Source of the DNA: Cellvibrionaceae bacterium
GTDB taxonomy: Bacteria > Pseudomonadota > Gammaproteobacteria > Pseudomonadales > Cellvibrionaceae
Reading direction: 5' to 3'
DNA length: 9,622 nucleotides
Assembly (NCBI GenBank): GCA_025800435.1
Contig: JAOXRV010000830.1
Location: 1 to 9,622 of the forward strand
The notes beneath the pieces were generated by a model. It was not told the DNA's origin and did not search any database. It was given only the letters and a program-made list of their open reading frames with translations. Of the stretch, positions 1-6,338 are shown in pieces. A program made the position numbers and the translations under genes. Positions within the stretch are counted from its first letter, which is position 1; each line of letters starts with the position of its first letter.

Positions 1-406
1 GCAACTGGGCCCCGAGCGGCCCCTGTATTTTTGTGTGGGGATGGATTCGCTGGTACAGCTCGATAGCTGGCAGCGCTGGCGCGAGATATTCGAGCTGGCC
101 CATCTGTTGGTGTTGCCGCGCCCGGGCTGGGCACTGGCGCCAGGGCCTCAAGAACAGGGGCCGAGCCCCGAGCTGGGGCAATTTTTACTGGCCCGTCAGC
201 AGCTCAATGCCGCAGCACTGGCGCAGCGGGCCGGAGGCTATTGGTATTTGTGCCAAGGGCCGCTGTTAGCGGTATCATCTACTGAAATACGTCGGCAGCT
301 GGCCACTGGGGTCAAGCCGACCGAGATAGAACAACTGGCGCAGCCGGTAGCGGCCTATATAGAGGCCCGCGGCCTCTACGCCAACAACATTGAACAAGAG
401 GCATAA
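1..406 (+). CDS. nadD: Nicotinate-nucleotide adenylyltransferase NadD, C-terminal part (5' end outside window)
   Basis: NadD transfers AMP from ATP to nicotinate mononucleotide, giving deamido-NAD in cytoplasmic NAD synthesis. The gene enters the window already open: the frame beginning at base 2 reads without a stop to TAA at 404-406. The visible 134 residues hold the NadD core segment FCVGMDSL followed by a Trp-rich stretch (DSWQRW), then HLLVLPRPGW, and near the C terminus the phosphate-binding motif VSSTEIRR. The N-terminal third with the nucleotide-binding HxGH motif lies upstream and cannot be seen. GTG and ATG codons near 35-41 are internal, because recognisable NadD sequence precedes them. 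rsfS follows after only 4 nt, so the two are probably co-transcribed. Identity is confident from the motifs and from the conserved nadD-rsfS-rlmH order. Confidence 0.93.
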   Translation, partial: QLGPERPLYFCVGMDSLVQLDSWQRWREIFELAHLLVLPRPGWALAPGPQEQGPSPELGQFLLARQQLNAAALAQRAGGYWYLCQGPLLAVSSTEIRRQLATGVKPTEIEQLAQPVAAYIEARGLYANNIEQEA

Positions 407-410
407 CTCA

Positions 411-776
411 TTGGATTTACAGCAAGCTGTTATTAACGCCCTGGAAGATTTAAAAGGCCAGGATATCGTCTGCATGGACGTTACCGAATTAAGCGATGTG
501 ATGGACACCCTGGTGATTGTTACCGGCACTTCAAACCGCCACGTTAAATCCCTGGCCAATAATGTGGTGCTGGACTTAAAAAAAGCCGGTGAACCCCCAA
601 TTGGGGTCGAAGGCCTAGAGACTGGCGATTGGGTGTTGGTGGATTTTGGCTCAATTGTTGTGCATGTCATGCTGGAGCAGAGCCGACGCTTTTACGACCT
701 GGAAAAACTCTGGTCGATGGAGCCGGCCGGTCGCCAAGAAGGCGGAGATGAAGGCACCGAGCCCGAGCTGAACTAA
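411..776 (+). CDS. rsfS: Ribosomal silencing factor RsfS (YbeB/Iojap family)
   Basis: RsfS binds ribosomal protein uL14 on the 50S subunit and blocks joining to 30S, lowering translation in stationary phase or starvation (family knowledge). The 121-residue product is about family length. It shows the Iojap-type fold: an N-terminal helix with LEDLKGQDIVCMDV, then VIVTGTSNRHVKSLA, GVEG at about 65-68, GDWVLVDFG at 72-80, and VHVM followed by the RRFYDLEKLW element. An acidic tail follows residue 108. I chose TTG at 411 because AAGAGG (396-401) lies 9 nt upstream and the protein then begins right at the conserved first helix. A TTG at 390 would add seven residues and overlap nadD. rlmH starts 7 nt downstream, the usual neighbour. 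Confidence 0.93.
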   Translation: MDLQQAVINALEDLKGQDIVCMDVTELSDVMDTLVIVTGTSNRHVKSLANNVVLDLKKAGEPPIGVEGLETGDWVLVDFGSIVVHVMLEQSRRFYDLEKLWSMEPAGRQEGGDEGTEPELN

Positions 777-783
777 ACCGCCC

Positions 784-1251
784 ATGCGCACTCGAATAAT
801 TGCCGTCGGCACCAAGATGCCGGCCTGGGTTAACACCGGCTACCAAGAGTACGCCAAACGCCTGCCCCGGGATTTCACGGTAGAGATGGTAGAGCTGCCA
901 CTGGGTCCTCGGGGCAAAGGCAGCAGCAACGATAAGGCCAGGGCCAAAGAGGGCGAGCAAATGCTGGCCGCCATTTCCGCCGGCGATAAGGTTATCGCAC
1001 TGGATGTGTTGGGCAAGGCCTGGAGCACTGAAACCCTGGCCGACAAGTTAGAAGATTGGCGCATGCAGGGTTGCAACTACAGTTTATTAATTGGCGGGCC
1101 CGACGGCCTGGCGCCCGAGTGTTTGGCCCGGGCCGATTTAAAATGGTCGCTATCGGCATTAACCCTGCCGCACCCCCTGGTGCGGGTGGTGCTGATTGAG
1201 CAGCTGTACCGGGCTTGGACTATTCTCAATAAACACCCGTACCATAAATAG
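784..1251 (+). CDS. rlmH: 23S rRNA (pseudouridine-1915-N3)-methyltransferase RlmH
   Basis: RlmH is a SPOUT-class methyltransferase that uses S-adenosylmethionine to methylate N3 of pseudouridine 1915 in helix 69 of 23S rRNA, acting on assembled 70S ribosomes (family knowledge). The 155-residue length equals that of the E. coli protein. Visible hallmarks are the N-terminal RIIAVGTKMPAWV strand, the ALDVLGK strand, the SAM-binding glycine loop LLIGGPDGL at 101-109, the SPOUT-knot segment LSALTLPHPLVRVVLIEQLY, and the diagnostic C terminus NKHPYHK. ATG at 784 is the clear start, 7 nt after the rsfS stop. No good Shine-Dalgarno sequence precedes it, so translation may be coupled to rsfS. A 59-nt gap without an evident terminator separates it from mrdA. 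Confidence 0.96.
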   Translation: MRTRIIAVGTKMPAWVNTGYQEYAKRLPRDFTVEMVELPLGPRGKGSSNDKARAKEGEQMLAAISAGDKVIALDVLGKAWSTETLADKLEDWRMQGCNYSLLIGGPDGLAPECLARADLKWSLSALTLPHPLVRVVLIEQLYRAWTILNKHPYHK

Positions 1252-1310
1252 GGAGTCGGCCTTTGGGGCTAGCACAGGATCGATGTTCGGTAGGGGCGCG
1301 CGACTAGGCC

Positions 1311-3182
1311 ATGTCTGAGCACCTTCGATTTAAAGACCACAATAATGAATCGCGGATCTTCTTCCGCCGTGCGATTATCGCCGCGGCCCTAATCCTGTGC
1401 CTGCTGATTGTGCTGGTGGTGCGCTTTTACAGCCTGCAAATTATTGAGTACGACACCTATGTCACCCAATCTGACCGCAATCGGGTGCAGGTGCAGCCAC
1501 TGCCACCCACGCGCGGCTTAATCTACGATCGCCACGGCGAACTGTTGGCTGAAAATCGTCCCAGTTACACCCTATCCATCATTAAAGAGCAGGTGCTCTC
1601 GGTTGAGCAAACCCTGGAGCAACTCTCCCAGCTGGTTAATATCAGTGCCAAGGATAAAGAAGATTTTTACAAGCGCCTAGAGCGCCCCAAGCGCAGGCGC
1701 CGCCCCTATGAGCCCATCCCTCTGCGCTATTTGTTGGATGAAGCAGAGATCGCCAAAATTGCGGTCAACGAATACCGTCTTAAAGGGGTGGTGGTCGAGG
1801 CCCAGCTGGTGCGCTACTACCCCAATAAAGAGCTGTTTGCCCACAATGTGGGTTATGTCGGGCGCATTAATGAGCGCGAGCTTAAATCCCTGAGTCCGGA
1901 AGACTATCAGCGCTATAACGGCACCGACTCGATCGGTAAGATCGGCCTGGAAAAACAGTATGAGTCTATCTTGTTGGGACAGGTTGGCTACCAACAGGTA
2001 GAGACCAATGCCCGCGGTCGGGTATTGCGCGTACTGGAGCGTATTGACCCAACCCCGGGCCAGAATCTGCACCTGTATTTAGATGCCGGGCTGCAGCGTA
2101 AGGCCATGTCCGCCCTGGGTGAACGGCGCGGCGCGGTGGTGGCGATTGAGGTGGAGACCGGGGGCGTCCTGGCCATGGCCAGCACCCCAAGTTTTGACCC
2201 CAATTTATTTGTAACCGGTATCAGTTTTGAAAACTATAAGGCCCTGAATCAATCCCCCGACCTGCCGCTTTTCGACCGCACCATTCAGGGGGGTTATCCA
2301 CCGGGCTCTACCTTAAAGCCCATGTTGGCCCTGGGTGGCTTAGAACACCAATTGGTGGACGAGCACTACTCGGTGCGCGACCCGGGTTTTTATCAACTGG
2401 AAGGGGAAGAGCGCAAATACCGGGATTGGAAACGCTACGGCCACGGCCACCGGGTGGCCCTAAAACAAGCGGTGGCCGAATCTTGCGATGTGTATTATTA
2501 CGACCTGGCCTTTCGCATGGGTATCGATCGCATGCACAAATTTGGCGCCGCCTTTGGCCTGGGCCAAAAAACCGGGGTCGATGTGCCCAGTGAACGCTCT
2601 GGTCTATGGCCCTCGCGGCGCTGGAAGCGGGCGGTTCGGCGGTTGCCCTGGTTCCCTGGCGACAGCCTCAATATGGGCATTGGCCAGGGCTTTGTGTTAA
2701 CCACGCCGGTACAGCTCGCCTCCATGACTGCGACTTTGGCGGCGCGCGGGGTTAAGCGCCAGCCGCGCCTGGTCAAAACCCTCGGCGATGCTGAGATCGA
2801 TACGGCACCTCAAGTGACGGTGATGGCAAGGGAGCGCAACTGGGATTTAATTATGGAAGCCATGGAAGAGGTGGTACACGGTCAGCGCGGTACCGCTCGC
2901 AGTATTGCTCGCAAGGCTAGTTTTCGCATGGGTGGTAAAACTGGCACCGCCCAGGTCGTCGGTATTGCACAGGATGCGGAGTACGATTCCGAGGCCCTGG
3001 CTGAGCGTCAGCGCGACCACGCCCTGTTTGTGGGTTATGCCCCGGCAGACAAACCCAAGATTGCGGTGGCAGTGATTGTGGAGAACGGTGAAAAAAGCTC
3101 TACTGCCGCTAAAATTGCGCGCAAGTTGTTTGACTACCATTTGCTGGCCTCGCCCAGGGCCATCGTGCCGGAGGAACTCTAA
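1311..3182 (+). CDS. mrdA: Peptidoglycan DD-transpeptidase MrdA (penicillin-binding protein 2)
   Basis: PBP2 is the class B transpeptidase of the elongasome. It cross-links new peptidoglycan in the periplasm together with the glycosyltransferase RodA and is needed for rod shape. The 623 residues have a short cytoplasmic tail, one membrane anchor at about 19-41, a pedestal domain at about 60-240 (with PPTRGLIYDRHGELLA), and a transpeptidase domain. The three penicillin-binding motifs are intact: STLK with nucleophile S333 and K336, SCD at 391-393, and KTGT starting at K543. GIGQG at about 456-460 is also typical. ATG 1311 is the most upstream possible start because an in-frame TAG lies at 1305. 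Its Shine-Dalgarno is weak. The stop TAA shares its last A with the rodA ATG, so the pair is translationally linked. The RodA neighbour separates it from division PBP3 (FtsI). Confidence 0.97.
   Translation: MSEHLRFKDHNNESRIFFRRAIIAAALILCLLIVLVVRFYSLQIIEYDTYVTQSDRNRVQVQPLPPTRGLIYDRHGELLAENRPSYTLSIIKEQVLSVEQTLEQLSQLVNISAKDKEDFYKRLERPKRRRRPYEPIPLRYLLDEAEIAKIAVNEYRLKGVVVEAQLVRYYPNKELFAHNVGYVGRINERELKSLSPEDYQRYNGTDSIGKIGLEKQYESILLGQVGYQQVETNARGRVLRVLERIDPTPGQNLHLYLDAGLQRKAMSALGERRGAVVAIEVETGGVLAMASTPSFDPNLFVTGISFENYKALNQSPDLPLFDRTIQGGYPPGSTLKPMLALGGLEHQLVDEHYSVRDPGFYQLEGEERKYRDWKRYGHGHRVALKQAVAESCDVYYYDLAFRMGIDRMHKFGAAFGLGQKTGVDVPSERSGLWPSRRWKRAVRRLPWFPGDSLNMGIGQGFVLTTPVQLASMTATLAARGVKRQPRLVKTLGDAEIDTAPQVTVMARERNWDLIMEAMEEVVHGQRGTARSIARKASFRMGGKTGTAQVVGIAQDAEYDSEALAERQRDHALFVGYAPADKPKIAVAVIVENGEKSSTAAKIARKLFDYHLLASPRAIVPEEL
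3170..3175 (+). promoter_or_regulatory. Strong Shine-Dalgarno of rodA inside the 3' end of mrdA
   Basis: GGAGGA lies within the last codons of mrdA, 6 nt before the rodA ATG at 3182. It is the best ribosome-binding site in the window. Together with the shared TAATG junction it fixes the rodA start and suggests coupled, near-equal synthesis of PBP2 and RodA, which work as a complex. Confidence 0.8.
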
Positions 3183-4327
3183 TGGTGCAGCAAGATTTTC
3201 AGCGCCGAATGCCCGAGGCCAGCCGCGACTTGCGCCGACCGGTGGGTATGTTGCAGCGCTTGCATGTGGATATTCCACTGCTGCTCAGCCTGCTGGTGCT
3301 AACTGCCTTTGGCTTGGTGGTGCTGTATAGCGCCGCCGGTGAGAGCAAGCACTATGTGCAGCGCCAAGCTATTTTTATCGGCATTGGCTATGTCGGCATG
3401 TTTGTTATCGCCCAGTTTCAGATGAGCCTGTTACAGCGTTGGGCGCCCTGGTTTTTTGCCGCCGGGCTGGTGTTGCTGGGGTTGGTATTGGTGATGGGTA
3501 CCGGTGCCAAGGGGGCCCAGCGCTGGCTCAGTATTGGCGGTTTTCGGTTCCAGCCCTCCGAGGCGCTGAAGCTGGCGGTGCCGATTATGGTGGCCAGCTA
3601 TCTGGGGGAGCGGGTACTGCCGCCAAGCTTTCGCCATATTCTCGCCACCCTAATGATTATTGCCCTGCCCACGGTATTAATTCTAGAGCAACCCGACCTT
3701 GGCACTTCGCTGTTGGTGGCGGCTTCTGGTTTGATCGGCCTGTTTTTTGCTGGCCTGCGCTGGCGCTATATTTTGGGGGTGGGGCTGTTGGCGCTGATTG
3801 GCGCGTGGCCAATGTGGCAGTACGTACTGCGCGATTATCAAAAGCAGCGCATTCTGACCATGTTTAACCCAGAGGCGGATAAACTCGGTGCCGGTTGGAA
3901 TATTATTCAATCAAAAACCGCAATCGGCTCGGGCGGCTTCTATGGCAAAGGCTGGATGAACGGCACCCAATCCCAGCTCAACTTCCTGCCCGAGAGCCAC
4001 ACCGATTTTATTATCGCGGTACTGGCCGAAGAGTTTGGCCTGGTCGGTACTTTATTGCTGTTGGTGGTGTACTCGGTGATTATTGCCCGGGGGCTGTTTA
4101 TCGCCATTCGCGCCCAATCCAGTTTTAACCGTATCTTGGCCGGCAGCATTACCTTCACCTTTTTTGTTTATGTTTTTGTAAATATCAGCATGGTCAGTGG
4201 CTTGTTACCAGTGGTTGGGGTACCTTTGCCCTTGGTGAGTTATGGCGGTACTGCCATTGTTACCTTGCTGTTGGGCTTTGGCCTGTTGATGGCAATCAGT
4301 ACCGAGCGCCGCCGGGTGAGTATTTAA
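3182..4327 (+). CDS. mrdB: Rod shape-determining peptidoglycan glycosyltransferase RodA
   Basis: RodA (MrdB) is the SEDS-family polymerase that builds glycan strands from lipid II for side-wall growth, in complex with PBP2. The 381-residue product is mostly hydrophobic, with roughly ten membrane segments starting at about residue 31. SEDS signatures include AQRWLSIGGFRFQPSE at about 112-127 and LEQPDLGTSLL at 168-178. The periplasmic catalytic motif PESHTDFI carries the presumed catalytic Asp at D275. LPLVSYGGTA lies near the C terminus. The N terminus is about 15-20 residues longer than in E. coli and polar. ATG 3182 is well supported: GGAGGA at 3170-3175 lies inside the end of mrdA with 6 nt spacing, and the start overlaps the mrdA stop as TAATG. 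Lipid II flippase FtsW is the related paralogue, but the context argues for RodA. Confidence 0.96.
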   Translation: MVQQDFQRRMPEASRDLRRPVGMLQRLHVDIPLLLSLLVLTAFGLVVLYSAAGESKHYVQRQAIFIGIGYVGMFVIAQFQMSLLQRWAPWFFAAGLVLLGLVLVMGTGAKGAQRWLSIGGFRFQPSEALKLAVPIMVASYLGERVLPPSFRHILATLMIIALPTVLILEQPDLGTSLLVAASGLIGLFFAGLRWRYILGVGLLALIGAWPMWQYVLRDYQKQRILTMFNPEADKLGAGWNIIQSKTAIGSGGFYGKGWMNGTQSQLNFLPESHTDFIIAVLAEEFGLVGTLLLLVVYSVIIARGLFIAIRAQSSFNRILAGSITFTFFVYVFVNISMVSGLLPVVGVPLPLVSYGGTAIVTLLLGFGLLMAISTERRRVSI

Positions 4328-4354
4328 GTGTGCCCCGCGGTCATAGAATGCGAT

Positions 4355-4377
4355 AGCCAAGCTTGTTAAGCTAGGCT
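4355..4377 (+). repeat. Imperfect stem-loop in the rodA-mltB spacer
   Basis: AGCC (4355-4358) pairs with GGCT (4374-4377), and AGCTT (4360-4364) pairs with AAGCT (4368-4372). A single A-A mismatch separates the two helices and the loop is GTT. No T-run follows on either strand, so it does not look like a standard intrinsic terminator. It could pause transcription or protect the processed upstream or downstream mRNA end. The function is inference. Confidence 0.5.
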
Positions 4378-4383
4378 GGGGCA

Positions 4384-4439
4384 AGAGCTAAAGAGCTAAA
4401 GAGCTAAAGATCTGAAGGTCTAAAGAGTTAAAAAGTTGG
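4384..4439 (+). repeat. Degenerate 8-bp tandem repeat (AGAGCTAA unit) upstream of mltB
   Basis: Seven octamers lie in exact 8-nt register. Three are identical AGAGCTAA copies (4384-4407), followed by AGATCTGA, AGGTCTAA, AGAGTTAA and AAAGTTGG. The array runs up to the mltB Shine-Dalgarno. The unit length is not a multiple of three and carries TAA, so all frames are closed and the array is non-coding. The identical 5' copies and progressively diverged 3' copies suggest growth by replication slippage. In mRNA it would be a purine-rich, weakly structured leader segment. Confidence 0.8.
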
Positions 4440-4449
4440 AGTGGTGGTA

Positions 4450-5445
4450 ATGATAAAAAAAATTATGGCAACAATTGGCCTGGGTATGGTTGTGGCTGCG
4501 GCGCCCATTTGGGCCGCAGGGTATGAATCTCATCCCGGGGCCAAAAAGATAATCGACAAGCTGGTGGCAGAAAAAGGTTTTGAGCGTCAGGCGCTGGAAC
4601 AGTTATTTGCCAAGGCAGAAAAGAAGCAATCGATTTTAGACGCCATTTCCCGCCCCGCCGAAAAAACCAAAGAGTGGCATGAGTACCGCAATATCTTTTT
4701 AAAAGAAAAGCGCATGCGCCAGGGGGTTGAGTTTTGGCAAAAGCACAAAGATACCCTGGATAAAGTCTCTAGCGAGACTGGCGTACCGGCCGAGATCATT
4801 GTTGCCATTATTGGGGTAGAGACCTACTACGGCCGCATCACTGGCAGCTACCGAGTGCTTGATGCGCTCAGTACCCTGGCCTTTGACTACCCCCGGCGCA
4901 GCAAATTTTTTACCAAAGAGCTAGAGCACTTTATCCTTTTGACCAAAGAGCAGGGCCAAGACCCTTTACAGCTTAAGGGCTCTTACGCCGGCGCCATGGG
5001 CTACGGCCAATTTATGCCCTCTAGTTTTCGCGCTTATGCCAAAGATTACGACGGCGATAAGGTAGCGGATATCTGGAATAACCCAAACGACGCCATTGCC
5101 AGCGTGGCCAATTATTTTGTTCGCCACGGCTGGCGCCACGGTGAGCTGGTGGTGCAGCGGGCCAGCTTAGAGCCCAAGTTTAACGATAAGATGGCCAACG
5201 ACTCCCTTAAGCCCAAACACACCATCGCCTCGCTTGGCAAAGCGGGCTTTAAGCCCAGCCAAGACAGCGCCGCCGATGCCGTCGCCAACCTGGTCAAACT
5301 AGAGGGCGCCAAAGGCACAGAATACTGGCTAGGGATGCATAACTTTTATGTGATAACCCGTTATAATCACAGCCGTATGTACGCCATGGCGGTGTACCAG
5401 CTGGCCCAAGAGATTCGTCAGCGCTATCAAAAACGCTCTGCTTAA
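4450..5445 (+). CDS. mltB: Lytic murein transglycosylase, MltB/SltB1 type (soluble periplasmic form)
   Basis: MltB-family (GH103) enzymes cleave the MurNAc-GlcNAc bond of peptidoglycan, forming 1,6-anhydromuramyl ends during wall remodelling. With ATG 4450 the product has 331 residues. It begins with a signal peptide (MIKKIMATIG, hydrophobic core to WAA at about 21-23) and has no lipobox cysteine, so it should be soluble like Pseudomonas SltB1, not a lipoprotein like E. coli MltB. The presumed catalytic Glu is E124 in IIGVETYYG. Other family features are GAMGYGQFMPSSF at 181-193 and an EF-hand-like acidic loop DYDGDKVADIW at about 199-209. ATG 4450 is preferred over GTG 4441 and GTG 4444 because GGAG at 4438-4441 gives 8 nt spacing. 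Its stop overlaps the rlpA ATG, linking it to another glycan-cleaving enzyme. Confidence 0.93.
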   Translation: MIKKIMATIGLGMVVAAAPIWAAGYESHPGAKKIIDKLVAEKGFERQALEQLFAKAEKKQSILDAISRPAEKTKEWHEYRNIFLKEKRMRQGVEFWQKHKDTLDKVSSETGVPAEIIVAIIGVETYYGRITGSYRVLDALSTLAFDYPRRSKFFTKELEHFILLTKEQGQDPLQLKGSYAGAMGYGQFMPSSFRAYAKDYDGDKVADIWNNPNDAIASVANYFVRHGWRHGELVVQRASLEPKFNDKMANDSLKPKHTIASLGKAGFKPSQDSAADAVANLVKLEGAKGTEYWLGMHNFYVITRYNHSRMYAMAVYQLAQEIRQRYQKRSA

Positions 5446-6338
5446 TGGGTTTTACAATGGTTCGAACGCGTCTGTTAACGCTTGGCTTATTGGTGCTGCT
5501 GGCAAGTGCCTGCAGCAATAGCCCCAGCAAAAGCAGTAACAGCCGCTACGATGTGGAGCAAGACTACGGGCCAGAGCAGCCTATCGACTTTTCGCACCTG
5601 CCCGATGCCAAACCAAAAGCCGAGCCGCGCACCCGCGCCGGCAATAAAAGCCCCTATACCGTGCTGGGCAAAACCTACCGGGTAATGCCCGATTCGCGCG
5701 GTTTTAACCAGCGCGGTGTGGCCTCTTGGTACGGCAAAAAATTTCACGGTCGCAAAACCTCCAACGGTGAGGTTTACGATATGTACGCCATGACCGCCGC
5801 CCACAAAAGCCTGCCGTTGCCGAGCTTTGTGCGGGTGCGCAACCGCAATAATGGCCGCGAGGTGGTGGTGCGGGTCAACGACCGCGGCCCTTTCCACGGT
5901 GGTCGCATTATTGATTTAAGCTACGCCGCTGCCAGCAAACTCGGCTTTGTTCAGCACGGCACTGCACCGGTAGAGATCGAAGCCATCGACAGTGGCAGCC
6001 CGGCCCTAGACTTTTTAAGCCCCAAGCCCACGGCGCTGGCCAAATCCCCAGATTTACAGCTTAAACCCGGCCCCGAGCCTGAGCTCAACTACCGCTATAC
6101 CTCTGGCCGTAAGCGTACTTTTGTGCAGGTGGGGGCCTTTAGTAACCAAGATTCCGCCACCGCCCTGGCCCAGCGCTTGCGCAACGCCCTGGCCCAGCCG
6201 GTGCGCTTAAGCCGCAAGCCCGGTACCGGTATCTACCGGGTGCAGGTGGGGCCGCTGGCCATGGCCTCTAAGCTGTTGGGGGTGCAAAAAGCACTGCAGC
6301 AGATGCAACTTGGTTCAAGTATTGTGATCTATGAATAA
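5445..6338 (+). CDS. rlpA: Septal ring lytic transglycosylase / lipoprotein RlpA (DPBB and SPOR domains)
   Basis: RlpA is an outer-membrane lipoprotein. In Pseudomonas it is a lytic transglycosylase acting on peptide-stripped (denuded) glycans at the septum (family knowledge). The 297-residue product has a signal peptide with lipobox LASAC (lipidated C23), then a polar linker to about residue 90. A double-psi beta-barrel follows at about 91-180, starting GVASWYGKKFHG and containing TSNGEVYDMYAMTAAH and VVRVNDRGPFHGGRIIDLS. E109 and D146 match the two acidic residues needed for catalysis in the Pseudomonas enzyme. A C-terminal SPOR domain at about 223-297 (RTFVQVGAFSN ... YRVQVGPL) binds denuded septal glycan. 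ATG 5445 overlaps the mltB stop as TAATG. ATG 5457, which gives MVRTRL, is an equally plausible start, and neither has a clear Shine-Dalgarno. It overlaps dacA by 8 nt. Confidence 0.94.
   Translation: MGFTMVRTRLLTLGLLVLLASACSNSPSKSSNSRYDVEQDYGPEQPIDFSHLPDAKPKAEPRTRAGNKSPYTVLGKTYRVMPDSRGFNQRGVASWYGKKFHGRKTSNGEVYDMYAMTAAHKSLPLPSFVRVRNRNNGREVVVRVNDRGPFHGGRIIDLSYAAASKLGFVQHGTAPVEIEAIDSGSPALDFLSPKPTALAKSPDLQLKPGPEPELNYRYTSGRKRTFVQVGAFSNQDSATALAQRLRNALAQPVRLSRKPGTGIYRVQVGPLAMASKLLGVQKALQQMQLGSSIVIYE

Noticed and set aside
1252..1310. Terminator or strong promoter between rlmH and mrdA
   Set aside because: Only the 5-bp complement GGCCT/AGGCC is seen, with no T-run. No paired -35 and -10 boxes could be recognised.
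4344..4349. TAGAAT as a -10 box for mltB
   Set aside because: It matches five of six bases, but the sequence 16-18 bp upstream (inside the end of rodA) has no -35 resemblance. It would also lie upstream of the hairpin, so it is too weak to annotate.
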